From Helicobacteraceae bacterium (GTDB taxonomy: Bacteria; Campylobacterota; Campylobacteria; Campylobacterales; Helicobacteraceae), in the NCBI GenBank assembly GCA_900770765.1, contig CAAGLK010000076.1, positions 1 through 11,820 of the forward strand: a DNA stretch of 11,820 nt, read 5' to 3'. The notes beneath the pieces are model-generated. The model ran no database searches. It was not told the DNA's origin and saw nothing but the letters and a program-made list of their open reading frames with translations. Made by a program: the position numbers and the translations under genes. Position 1 is the first letter of the stretch, and the number at the start of each line of letters is the position of its first letter. Shown here piece by piece: positions 5,337-11,820 of this stretch.

Positions 5337-7755
5337 AGCATTAAAAAGCATAAATATCCGCATTTATAGGGCGATTTTAAATTCACCTAAAACTACGCTT
5401 GGAATCTGCCTTGCGTTTTTTATAGTTTTTGCATTTTTTGCGGCTAAATTACCTATTGATGCAAATTCCGATAGCTTAATTTTAGAAAACGATAAAGATT
5501 TTAAAGTTTTTCAAGAAATTATTAAAAACTACAAAACACAAGACTTTTTAATGCTAGCCTACACGCCAGAAAATGGCGATGTGTTTTCTAAAGAATCCTT
5601 GCAAACTTTAGAAAATTTGCATAATAAAATTATAGAGATTCCACAAGTTGATAATATTTTAAGTATTTTAAACGCCCCGCTTTTAAAAAGCGCTCCAACG
5701 CTAGACTTGCAAGAGACACTCAAAATAAGCCCAACTTTATTATCAAAAGAAACAGATTTAAATTTAGCAAAAAAAGAGATTCTAAGCCACCCATTTTTTT
5801 TACAAAATCTAATTTCAAAAGATAGCAAAACAATAGGAATCCTAGTTAATTTAAAAGATAATCAAAGATTAATAGAATTACAAAATTTAAAAGAAAATGC
5901 CCCAATAGAAGAAAAAGATAAATTGCAAGAATTAATTTTATTAGAAAAAGAGCAAACGCAATTACAAACAAACTCCACAATCACCGCCCTAAAAGAGTTA
6001 AAATCGCAAATAAGCGGCTTAGAAATAGGCGGAATCCCACTCATTGCTAGCGATATGATAGCTTATGTAAAGAGTGATTTAATCACTTATGGCGGAATCT
6101 TAAGCGTTCTTTTAGCTTTAATGCTGTGGATTTTCTTTAGGCGATTAATTTTTGTATTTTTAACGCTAGCAATTTGCTTTTTTACGCTTGTAATAAGTAG
6201 TGGAATCTTTAGTGCTTTTGGCTATCACATAACCGTTATTTCATCAAATTTCGTATCGCTTTTATTGATTATAAATATGTCTTTAGTAGTGCATTTAATC
6301 GTGTGTTATTTAGAATTTTCAAATAAATTTAAAAACGCAAAGCAAAAAAACATAATCCTAGCCACACTACTAGCGAAGCAGACGCCTAGCTTTTTTGCGA
6401 TTCTTACCACAATTGTAGGCTTTTTAAGCCTTATGTTTTCTAATATTTTGCCAATAATTCATTTAGGGATTGTTATGGCTTTAGGCGTAAGTGTCGCGCT
6501 TATTTTTAGCTTTATTTTATTTGCCGCATTTTTAAGCCTTTTTTCACATAGATTTAATGATTTTACTCCAAAGGGGCAAATTTTCCTACAACGCTGCGCA
6601 AAAATATCCTTAAAATACCCTAAAGCAATTTATACCACCGCCCTATTTTGCGTCCTTTTTAGCGCTTATGGAATCACAGAGTTAAAGGTGGAAAACAGCT
6701 TTGTAAATTATTTTAAAGATTCTAGCACTATAAAACAAGGGCTTTTAAAAATAGATAGAGAGCTTGGCGGCACCGTGCCACTAGAGATTCTAGTGAAGTT
6801 TAATAAGGATTCTAAGGATAATTTAGATTCTAGCTTAAGTGATTTTGAAGCAGAATTTAGCGAAATGGAGCAAAGTGAGCAATATTGGTTTGATAGCAAA
6901 AAGCTAAGAGTGGCAAAGCTAGTTCATAATTATTTAGAAACTAATCCCTACATTGGTGCGACTTTAAGCATAAATAGCTTAATTTCCCTACTAGAGATTT
7001 TAAACATAGGTGCAGATGACTTTACAATCGCATTTTTATACACACACGCCACACCAGACCTAAAAGCACAGCTTTTTACGCCTTATGCGAATTTAGAACA
7101 AAACGAACTAAGATTTAGCGTTCGCACTTATGATTCCAATCCGCAACTACAAAGGGATAAATTTCTAAAAAAAATAAATTATGATTTAAAAGAATTATTA
7201 AAAGATGAAAATGTCCGCGTAGAGGTAAATGGTGCGATGGTGCTTTATAATAATTTATTACAAAGTTTAATTTCATCGCAAATAGACACACTAAGCCTTG
7301 TCGCTTTAGCCATTTTCTTATTGTTTGTTTTGATTTTTAAAAGCCTTAAATTATCTTTTATCGCACTTCTTATTAATCTTGTCCCGCTTAGCTTAATATT
7401 TGGAATCTTAGGAGTTAGTGGGATTGCTCTTGATTTAATGGGCGTAACAATCGCCGCTATAGCACTAGGAATCGGCGTCGATGATGCGATTCATTATATC
7501 CACCGCTTTAAAGAAGAGTTAAAAACAAATAGCGCAAAAGACGCTATTTTAAAATCACACGCCTTTATAGGTAGCGCTATGTATTACACCACTTTTATTA
7601 TTATTGTAGGGTTTTGTGCGATGATGAGTTCTAATTTTATTCCTACGATTTATTTTGGATTCCTAACCACGCTTGTAATGCTATTTATGCTGCTTAGTGC
7701 GCTTATTTTTCTGCCTGCTCTTTTATATAGTTTTTATAAAGATTCTAGCCCTTAA
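5311..7755 (+). CDS. RND/MMPL-superfamily membrane transporter linked to mlaA-mlaC
   Basis: An 814-residue inner-membrane protein with the duplicated RND layout: TM1 (about 29-48), a large periplasmic domain (about 50-255), a block of hydrophobic helices (about 260-450), a second periplasmic domain (about 455-655) and a second helix block to the end. The second half carries the superfamily motif GIGVDDAIHYIHRF (720-733), whose acidic pair D724-D725 sits in a helix where proton-relay acids are found. The corresponding first-half segment (INMSLVVHLIVCYLEF, from 321) has no acidic pair. Members move lipids, hopanoids or hydrophobic compounds using the proton gradient. The overlap with mlaC suggests phospholipid, but the substrate is inferred. 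From memory, C. jejuni has the same trio (Cj1371-Cj1373). The start is uncertain: GTG 5311 (used here) or TTG 5323, which has AAGG 11 nt upstream. Confidence 0.87.
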   Translation: MKLILIQNKALKSINIRIYRAILNSPKTTLGICLAFFIVFAFFAAKLPIDANSDSLILENDKDFKVFQEIIKNYKTQDFLMLAYTPENGDVFSKESLQTLENLHNKIIEIPQVDNILSILNAPLLKSAPTLDLQETLKISPTLLSKETDLNLAKKEILSHPFFLQNLISKDSKTIGILVNLKDNQRLIELQNLKENAPIEEKDKLQELILLEKEQTQLQTNSTITALKELKSQISGLEIGGIPLIASDMIAYVKSDLITYGGILSVLLALMLWIFFRRLIFVFLTLAICFFTLVISSGIFSAFGYHITVISSNFVSLLLIINMSLVVHLIVCYLEFSNKFKNAKQKNIILATLLAKQTPSFFAILTTIVGFLSLMFSNILPIIHLGIVMALGVSVALIFSFILFAAFLSLFSHRFNDFTPKGQIFLQRCAKISLKYPKAIYTTALFCVLFSAYGITELKVENSFVNYFKDSSTIKQGLLKIDRELGGTVPLEILVKFNKDSKDNLDSSLSDFEAEFSEMEQSEQYWFDSKKLRVAKLVHNYLETNPYIGATLSINSLISLLEILNIGADDFTIAFLYTHATPDLKAQLFTPYANLEQNELRFSVRTYDSNPQLQRDKFLKKINYDLKELLKDENVRVEVNGAMVLYNNLLQSLISSQIDTLSLVALAIFLLFVLIFKSLKLSFIALLINLVPLSLIFGILGVSGIALDLMGVTIAAIALGIGVDDAIHYIHRFKEELKTNSAKDAILKSHAFIGSAMYYTTFIIIVGFCAMMSSNFIPTIYFGFLTTLVMLFMLLSALIFLPALLYSFYKDSSP

Positions 7756-7799
7756 GAATCCCATTTTAAAGCATTTTTAAGCATAAAAGCTGGAATCTT

Positions 7800-7809
7800 A
7801 ATTATAATT
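7800..7809. promoter_or_regulatory. Perfect 10-bp palindrome overlapping the -10 box
   Basis: AATTATAATT equals its own reverse complement and contains the -10 hexamer. AT-rich palindromes over promoters can be regulator sites (Fur boxes in Campylobacterota are AT-rich and dyadic), but a 10-bp AT-only palindrome can occur by chance. Its symmetry does not extend further. Confidence 0.3.
7803..7808 (+). promoter_or_regulatory. Predicted sigma-70 -10 box for the radical SAM / P-type ATPase pair
   Basis: A perfect TATAAT lies 33 bp before the ATG at 7842, in the only gap of any size upstream of an operon-like group (7756-7841). There is no TTGACA at the usual spacing; instead a T run (7774-7778) precedes it, which fits the weak -35 and T-rich upstream DNA usual for Campylobacterota promoters. 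Initiation would fall near 7814-7817. No convincing terminator for the preceding RND gene is visible in the gap. Confidence 0.6.
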
Positions 7810-7841
7810 GCGCCCTTAAAAATCAATATTAAAGTAAATTA

Positions 7842-9107
7842 ATGCAGCAAAATTTTTCTACAAAACTAATAAATTTTATAATGCAAAACGCCACAAAATA
7901 TTATTTGCATTTAGATAAATCTCAAATTACGCCGCTAATTCCACAAGAAAATAAGCAATATTTGCTTTATATGCATGTGCCATTTTGCGCTACACTCTGC
8001 ACTTACTGCTCCTTTAATCGCTTTTTATTTAATGAAGCAAAAGCTAGGGCTTATTTTAAAAATTTAAGAAAAGAAATGCGTCTAGTTAAGCAACTAGGCT
8101 TTAATTTTAACTCCATTTATGTAGGTGGCGGCACTACTTCAATACTGCCAGATGAGCTAAATAAAACACTAGATTTAGCAAGAGAATTATTTGATATTAA
8201 AGAAGTCTCTTGTGAATCAGACCCAAATCATTTACAAAAAGAAGTTTTAGAATCTTTCAAAAATCGCATAGATAGGCTATCAGTCGGTGTGCAAAGTTTT
8301 AATGATGGAATCTTAAAAAAAATCGGTCGTTATGATAAATTCGGCAGCGGAGAAGAAGTTTATAAAAAGCTAGAAGGCGCACTTGGGATTCTACCTATTA
8401 TTAATATTGATTTAATTTTTAACTTCCCTAATCAAACGCAAGAGATGCTACAAAAAGACTTAGATTTAATAAAATCCTTAAAGCCAAATCAATGCACAAC
8501 CTACCCCCTAATGTCTAGCCCCTCTGTAAAAAGTGCGCTAAAGCGCTCCATAGGTGAAGTATCACTTGATAATGAAGCAAAGCTATATGAGCTAATTTTG
8601 CAAAATTTGCAAGATTCCTACACGCCGCTTTCAAGCTGGGCGTTTTCTAAAAAAGGCGATGCGATTTTTGATGAATATGTGGTGGATAATGATGAATATG
8701 TAGGAATCGGCACAGGTTCTTTTAGCTTCCTTAATGGTGTGCTTTATGCAAATACTTTTTCACTAAAAGAATATGATGAAAAGATAAATAGCGGTAAGCT
8801 AGGAGTAGCAAGAGAGAAAAAATATTCTAAAAAAGCACAACTACAATATAGGCTAATGGTAGAACTCTTCGGCGGTAAGCTAGATTCCAACTCTTTTAAA
8901 AAGCGTTATGGAGAAAATGCACTGCGGCGTTTATGGATGGAACTTTTATTTTTACAATGCACTAAAAATATTTATAAAAAAGACAATAATTTCTACCCAA
9001 CAGAGCAAGGCAAATATTTATTTTTATCTATGATGAAGGAATTTTATATAGGTATGGATAAAATTAGAGAAGAATCAAGAGCAGCACTAAAAGAGTGCGA
9101 TATGTAA
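7842..9107 (+). CDS. HemN/HemW-family radical SAM protein (coproporphyrinogen III oxidase-like)
   Basis: A cytoplasmic radical SAM enzyme of 421 aa. The [4Fe-4S] motif C-x3-C-x2-C is C49, C53, C56 in the family context LYMHVPFCATLCTYCSF, followed by YVGGGTTSILPDEL (the GGGT SAM-binding segment), RLSVGVQSFNDGILKKIGR and NIDLIFNFPNQT, all typical of the HemN/HemW/ChuW-HutW group. A winged-helix-like C-terminal part follows. True HemN carries a further cysteine two residues after the third (C-x3-C-x2-C-x-C); here that position is F58, as in HemW-type proteins. Coproporphyrinogen oxidase activity should therefore not be assumed; haem handling or anaerobic haem cleavage (HutW/ChuW) are alternatives. 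The ATG at 7842 has a poor ribosome site, and Met14 is the next in-frame ATG. It lies behind its own promoter, 19 bp before the ATPase gene. Confidence 0.85.
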   Translation: MQQNFSTKLINFIMQNATKYYLHLDKSQITPLIPQENKQYLLYMHVPFCATLCTYCSFNRFLFNEAKARAYFKNLRKEMRLVKQLGFNFNSIYVGGGTTSILPDELNKTLDLARELFDIKEVSCESDPNHLQKEVLESFKNRIDRLSVGVQSFNDGILKKIGRYDKFGSGEEVYKKLEGALGILPIINIDLIFNFPNQTQEMLQKDLDLIKSLKPNQCTTYPLMSSPSVKSALKRSIGEVSLDNEAKLYELILQNLQDSYTPLSSWAFSKKGDAIFDEYVVDNDEYVGIGTGSFSFLNGVLYANTFSLKEYDEKINSGKLGVAREKKYSKKAQLQYRLMVELFGGKLDSNSFKKRYGENALRRLWMELLFLQCTKNIYKKDNNFYPTEQGKYLFLSMMKEFYIGMDKIREESRAALKECDM

Positions 9108-9116
9108 TTTCACAAA

Positions 9117-9121
9117 AAGGA
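9117..9121 (+). promoter_or_regulatory. Ribosome binding site that decides the ATPase TTG start
   Basis: AAGGA lies 5 nt before the TTG at 9127. No in-frame ATG is available nearby, and the protein read from this TTG begins right before the conserved N-terminal cation-ATPase domain, so the unusual start codon is well supported. Confidence 0.7.
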
Positions 9122-9126
9122 ACGCT

Positions 9127-11748
9127 TTGGATTTATTTAACACTTTTAAAACGGATTCCGCTTTAGGCTTAAGCACACATCAAATAGAGATTAATAAAGA
9201 AAAATATGGGCAAAATTCCTTTTCTAAAACTCCGCCACCTAGCTTTTTTAGCGAACTTTTAGAGGCGCTAAAAGAGCCTATGATTTTACTTCTAATTTTT
9301 GCCGCCCTTTTAGCGCTTGGCATTAATATTTATGAATATTATGCGAAAAATGAAGCAAACTTTTTAGAATGTGCTGGAATCTTTATCGCTATTTTTTTAA
9401 GCATAGGCATAACTCTAATTATGGAAAAACGCAGTCAAAAGGCATTTGAATCTCTAAATAATATCGCACAAGGCAATTTTATAAAAACCTTGCGAAATGG
9501 CGAATTGCAAAACATAGCACAAGAAGAAATCGTAGTGGGCGATATTTTATTTTTAGAAAGCGGCGATAAAATCCCTAGCGATTGCGTTATTTTAAACGAG
9601 CAAAGCCTATTATGCGATGAATCAAGCCTAACTGGTGAGAGTATGCCAAGCGCTAAAGAATCGCTAGAATCCTTAGAGTTTATAGAAAACTTCAAGCAAG
9701 AAAATATGCTATTTCGTGGCTGCTTTATCACACAAGGAAGCACAAAAGCCTTATGTATAGCAGTGGGTAACAATACAGAATTTGGCAAAATCGCAAAAGC
9801 CCTAGATTCTAAAGAAAAAACAAGCACGCCACTACAAGAAAAGCTAAAAAAACTAAGCGAAAAGATAACCATTTTTGGCGCAAGTGCGGCGGCGTTGGCG
9901 TTTTTTATCCAGCTAGGATTCTTTTTATTTTATGATAATGCAAATTTTGAAAACATAGCACAAGCATTTATTTCAAGCATTGTCTTAATTGTCGCCTCAG
10001 TGCCAGAGGGGCTTCCTACTATCGTGGCTATTTCACTAGCGCTAAATATTATTAAGCTATCAAAGCAAAACGCGCTTGTAAAAAAGCTAGTAGCTTGTGA
10101 AACTATCGGTTGCGTAAATATAATTTGTAGTGATAAAACAGGCACTTTAACGCAGAATAAAATGACGCTAGAGCATTGCTATTTACACAATAAAATTTTA
10201 GATTTAAAAGAAGTGGAATCTAAAAATTTACGACCACTTTTAGAAAACTTCGCACTAAACTCAACCGCAGATTTAAGTCAAAACGGCGACTTTATAGGCA
10301 ACCCAACAGAATGCGCACTTTTAGCTTTTGCAAAAAAACTAGACTTTAATTACAATTCTTTAAGAAAAAGCACAGAGATTCTACACCGCTTCCCATTTTC
10401 TTCACTTACAAAAAACATGACAAGCATAGTAAAGCTGCAAGATAGGCTAATTTGCTACTCAAAAGGCGCACCAGAGAAAATCTTAAGCCAATGCGTCCTA
10501 GATTCCACTCAAAACTTAAGCGAAATTAAAGAATCTATTAAAAGCTATCAAGATAAAGCCTATCGTGTAATTGCCTTTGCCACTAAAACACTGCCGCAAG
10601 ATTTTAGCGATGATTTTCAACAAAAAAGAGACGAGTTAGAATCCAATATGAAATTCTTAGGCTTTGTAGCTATCGCCGACCCACTGCGTCTAGAGGTATT
10701 TAACGCGGTGCAAAATTGCAAAAAAGCAGGAATAGAGCTTAAGATTCTAACCGGCGATAATTTAGATACCGCAAAGGCAATAGGAGGGCAGCTAAATTTA
10801 TTAAATAAAGATTCCATAGCTATTGAAGCAAAAGAGCTAGAGAGTTTAAATCAAAAAGAACTTTTAGAGATTCTACCTAAAGTTAAAATAATAGCACGCT
10901 CCACGCCAAGTGTGAAAATGCAAATCGTAAATGCGCTAAAAGCACAAGGCAATGTCGTAGCGCTAACAGGCGATGGTATAAATGACGCTCCAGCGCTAAA
11001 AAACGCCGATGTAGGAATCGCTATGGGCATTAGCGGCACGGAGGTTTCAAAAGAAGCTAGCGATATTGTGCTATTAGATGATAGCTTTGCGACAATTGTA
11101 AGGGCAGTTAAATGGGGGCGTGGAATCTATCAAAATTTCCAACGCTTTATACAATTCCAGCTAACCGTTAATTTAAGCTCCGTCTTAATCGTCCTTGCCG
11201 CCGTGCTTTGCGGATTTACCGCACCATTTAGTGCTTTACAACTTTTATGGGTAAATTTAATTATGGATGGCCCACCAGCCCTAACGCTAGGCTTAGAACC
11301 AGCTTCAAAATCACTTTTAGAACAAAGACCAACAAAGCGAGACGCAAATATTTTAAGTGAAAATATGCTTACTTTAATAATAACCGCTGGAATCTTTATA
11401 GCCACAATTTGCCTAATGCAGTATTTTACAAACTTTTTAGAGGCAAAAGAGGGGCAAGAAGGAACTGCACTATTTACGCTATTTGTGATATTTCAGCTAT
11501 TTAATGCCTTTAATGCAAGGGAGCTAAATAATAGGAGTATTTTTAAAAATATTTTAGGAAATAAGCTAATGTTTATAACATTTATTCTAACTTTTGCGCT
11601 TCAAGTGATAATTGTGGAATTTGGCGGAAGCGCTTTTAAAACAGAGTCACTAGAGCTAATTTTATGGGCTAAGATTCTAGCACTTGGCTTTAGCGTAATA
11701 ATTCTAGGCGAAATATTAAGGCTATATTTTAGAAAAATGCAAAAATAA
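9127..11748 (+). CDS. P-type cation-transporting ATPase, type IIA, PMR1/SPCA-like (Ca2+ or Mn2+)
   Basis: A complete 873-residue inner-membrane P-type ATPase, probably exporting Ca2+ and possibly Mn2+. In order: N-terminal cation-ATPase domain (GLSTHQIEINKEKYGQN), M1-M2, actuator TGES (169-172), M4 motif VPEGLP with E294, phosphorylation site DKTGT with D336, nucleotide-binding KGAPE (446-450), DPLR (518-521), TGDN (542-545), hinge GDGINDAP (615-622), then M5-M10. Aligned by eye with SERCA, M6 reads WVNLIMDGPPA: N710 and D714 match N796 and D800, and M713 replaces T799 exactly as in PMR1/SPCA. In M5, N682 matches N768 but S685 replaces E771. Only site II is therefore complete, predicting one ion per cycle. 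Translation starts at TTG 9127 behind AAGGA, 19 bp after the radical SAM gene, probably in the same transcript. No heavy-metal-binding N-terminal domain is present. Confidence 0.93.
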   Translation: MDLFNTFKTDSALGLSTHQIEINKEKYGQNSFSKTPPPSFFSELLEALKEPMILLLIFAALLALGINIYEYYAKNEANFLECAGIFIAIFLSIGITLIMEKRSQKAFESLNNIAQGNFIKTLRNGELQNIAQEEIVVGDILFLESGDKIPSDCVILNEQSLLCDESSLTGESMPSAKESLESLEFIENFKQENMLFRGCFITQGSTKALCIAVGNNTEFGKIAKALDSKEKTSTPLQEKLKKLSEKITIFGASAAALAFFIQLGFFLFYDNANFENIAQAFISSIVLIVASVPEGLPTIVAISLALNIIKLSKQNALVKKLVACETIGCVNIICSDKTGTLTQNKMTLEHCYLHNKILDLKEVESKNLRPLLENFALNSTADLSQNGDFIGNPTECALLAFAKKLDFNYNSLRKSTEILHRFPFSSLTKNMTSIVKLQDRLICYSKGAPEKILSQCVLDSTQNLSEIKESIKSYQDKAYRVIAFATKTLPQDFSDDFQQKRDELESNMKFLGFVAIADPLRLEVFNAVQNCKKAGIELKILTGDNLDTAKAIGGQLNLLNKDSIAIEAKELESLNQKELLEILPKVKIIARSTPSVKMQIVNALKAQGNVVALTGDGINDAPALKNADVGIAMGISGTEVSKEASDIVLLDDSFATIVRAVKWGRGIYQNFQRFIQFQLTVNLSSVLIVLAAVLCGFTAPFSALQLLWVNLIMDGPPALTLGLEPASKSLLEQRPTKRDANILSENMLTLIITAGIFIATICLMQYFTNFLEAKEGQEGTALFTLFVIFQLFNAFNARELNNRSIFKNILGNKLMFITFILTFALQVIIVEFGGSAFKTESLELILWAKILALGFSVIILGEILRLYFRKMQK

Positions 11749-11753
11749 TAATC

Positions 11754-11820
11754 GTCATTGCGAGAAACACGCAAGAATCCACACTTGTCATTGCGAGAGT
11801 TTTCGTAAGAAAACTCGTGG
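11754..11820 (+). repeat. Tandem GTCATTGCGAG dispersed-repeat units, truncated by the window end
   Basis: GTCATTGCGAG occurs at 11754-11764 and again, identical, at 11787-11797, 33 bp apart. The first unit continues to GCAAGAATCCA (11771-11781), like the GCAATCCA end seen in similar repeats. In the second unit GAGTTTTC (11797-11804) and GAAAACTC (11809-11816) form a perfect 8-bp stem with a GTAA loop, after which the window ends. The sequence is non-coding and immediately follows the ATPase stop codon. From memory, short palindromic GTCATTGCGAG...GCAATCC elements recur in many bacterial genomes; their function is unsettled. Confidence 0.75.
11797..11816. repeat. Perfect 8-bp inverted repeat with 4-nt loop
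   Basis: The two arms GAGTTTTC and GAAAACTC flank GTAA. The stem is AT-rich and is not followed by a T run, so it does not look like an intrinsic terminator. It is better read as the core of the second repeat unit, whose outer arm would continue past the window end. Confidence 0.8.

Noticed and set aside
5794..5801. Run of eight T in the RND gene as a phase-variable tract
   Set aside because: The frame is intact, the run is short, and phase-variable tracts in this group are usually longer and often G/C. T and A runs of this size are expected at this base composition.
7756..7802. Intrinsic terminator after the RND gene
   Set aside because: No GC-containing stem followed by a T run could be found; the repeated AAGCAT/GCATTTTTAAGC pieces do not form a stable hairpin.
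9435..9872. Long antisense open frame (145 codons) opposite the ATPase gene
   Set aside because: It is Ser/Phe/Leu-rich as expected for the complement of an AT-rich coding strand, shows no recognisable domain, and lies wholly inside a well-supported P-type ATPase. The other antisense frames were dropped for the same reason.
11797..11816. Stem-loop as the terminator of the ATPase gene
   Set aside because: There is no T run after the stem, and the hairpin sits within a repeated GTCATTGCGAG unit, so a repeat element explains it better.
11754..11820. Start of a CRISPR array
   Set aside because: Only two 11-bp cores 33 bp apart are seen, the intervening sequence resembles the repeat's own end rather than a spacer, and there are no cas genes.

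Overview
The window looks like one end of an assembled contig from an AT-rich (roughly one-third GC) Campylobacterota genome, most probably Helicobacter, perhaps an enterohepatic species. The main reasons are the fliF-fliG-fliH-dxs order, which is also known from H. pylori, together with the protein sequences and codon style. The first 19 bases are not genomic. They match the 3' end of the Illumina TruSeq read-2 adapter, so the contig was not fully trimmed and fliF is cut by the contig edge.

Every gene is on the + strand. Region 1 (20-3981) holds the 3' end of fliF (MS ring), fliG (rotor switch), fliH (export ATPase regulator) and dxs (first enzyme of the MEP isoprenoid pathway). All three junctions overlap (1 nt, about 8 nt, 1 nt), so translation is probably coupled. 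Region 2 (3990-7755) continues with almost no gaps into an envelope-lipid module: an MlaA/VacJ homologue, an MlaC/Ttg2D homologue and an RND/MMPL-type transporter that overlaps mlaC. No MlaFEDB ABC importer gene is in the window, so the RND protein is a candidate inner-membrane partner. Nothing between fliF and the end of the RND gene looks like a terminator, so 20-7755 may be one transcript.

An 86-bp gap (7756-7841) carries a good -10 box inside a 10-bp palindrome and probably drives region 3 (7842-11748). This holds a HemN/HemW-family radical SAM protein, then a P-type cation ATPase 19 bp downstream that begins at a TTG codon. The ATPase has all the catalytic motifs and a PMR1/SPCA-like single Ca2+/Mn2+ site. 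The last 72 bp contain two head-to-tail copies of a GTCATTGCGAG dispersed repeat, the second with a perfect 8-bp stem, running off the window end.

Most of the window is ordinary core-genome content. The points most worth a second look are the MlaA-MlaC-RND module with a Cys-less MlaA signal peptide, the single-site Ca2+-ATPase beside a non-canonical HemN-like protein, the terminal repeat, a C-rich patch inside fliG, an excess of GATTC/GAATC, and the adapter contamination. I see no clearly novel defence system, mobile element, CRISPR array or RNA gene.
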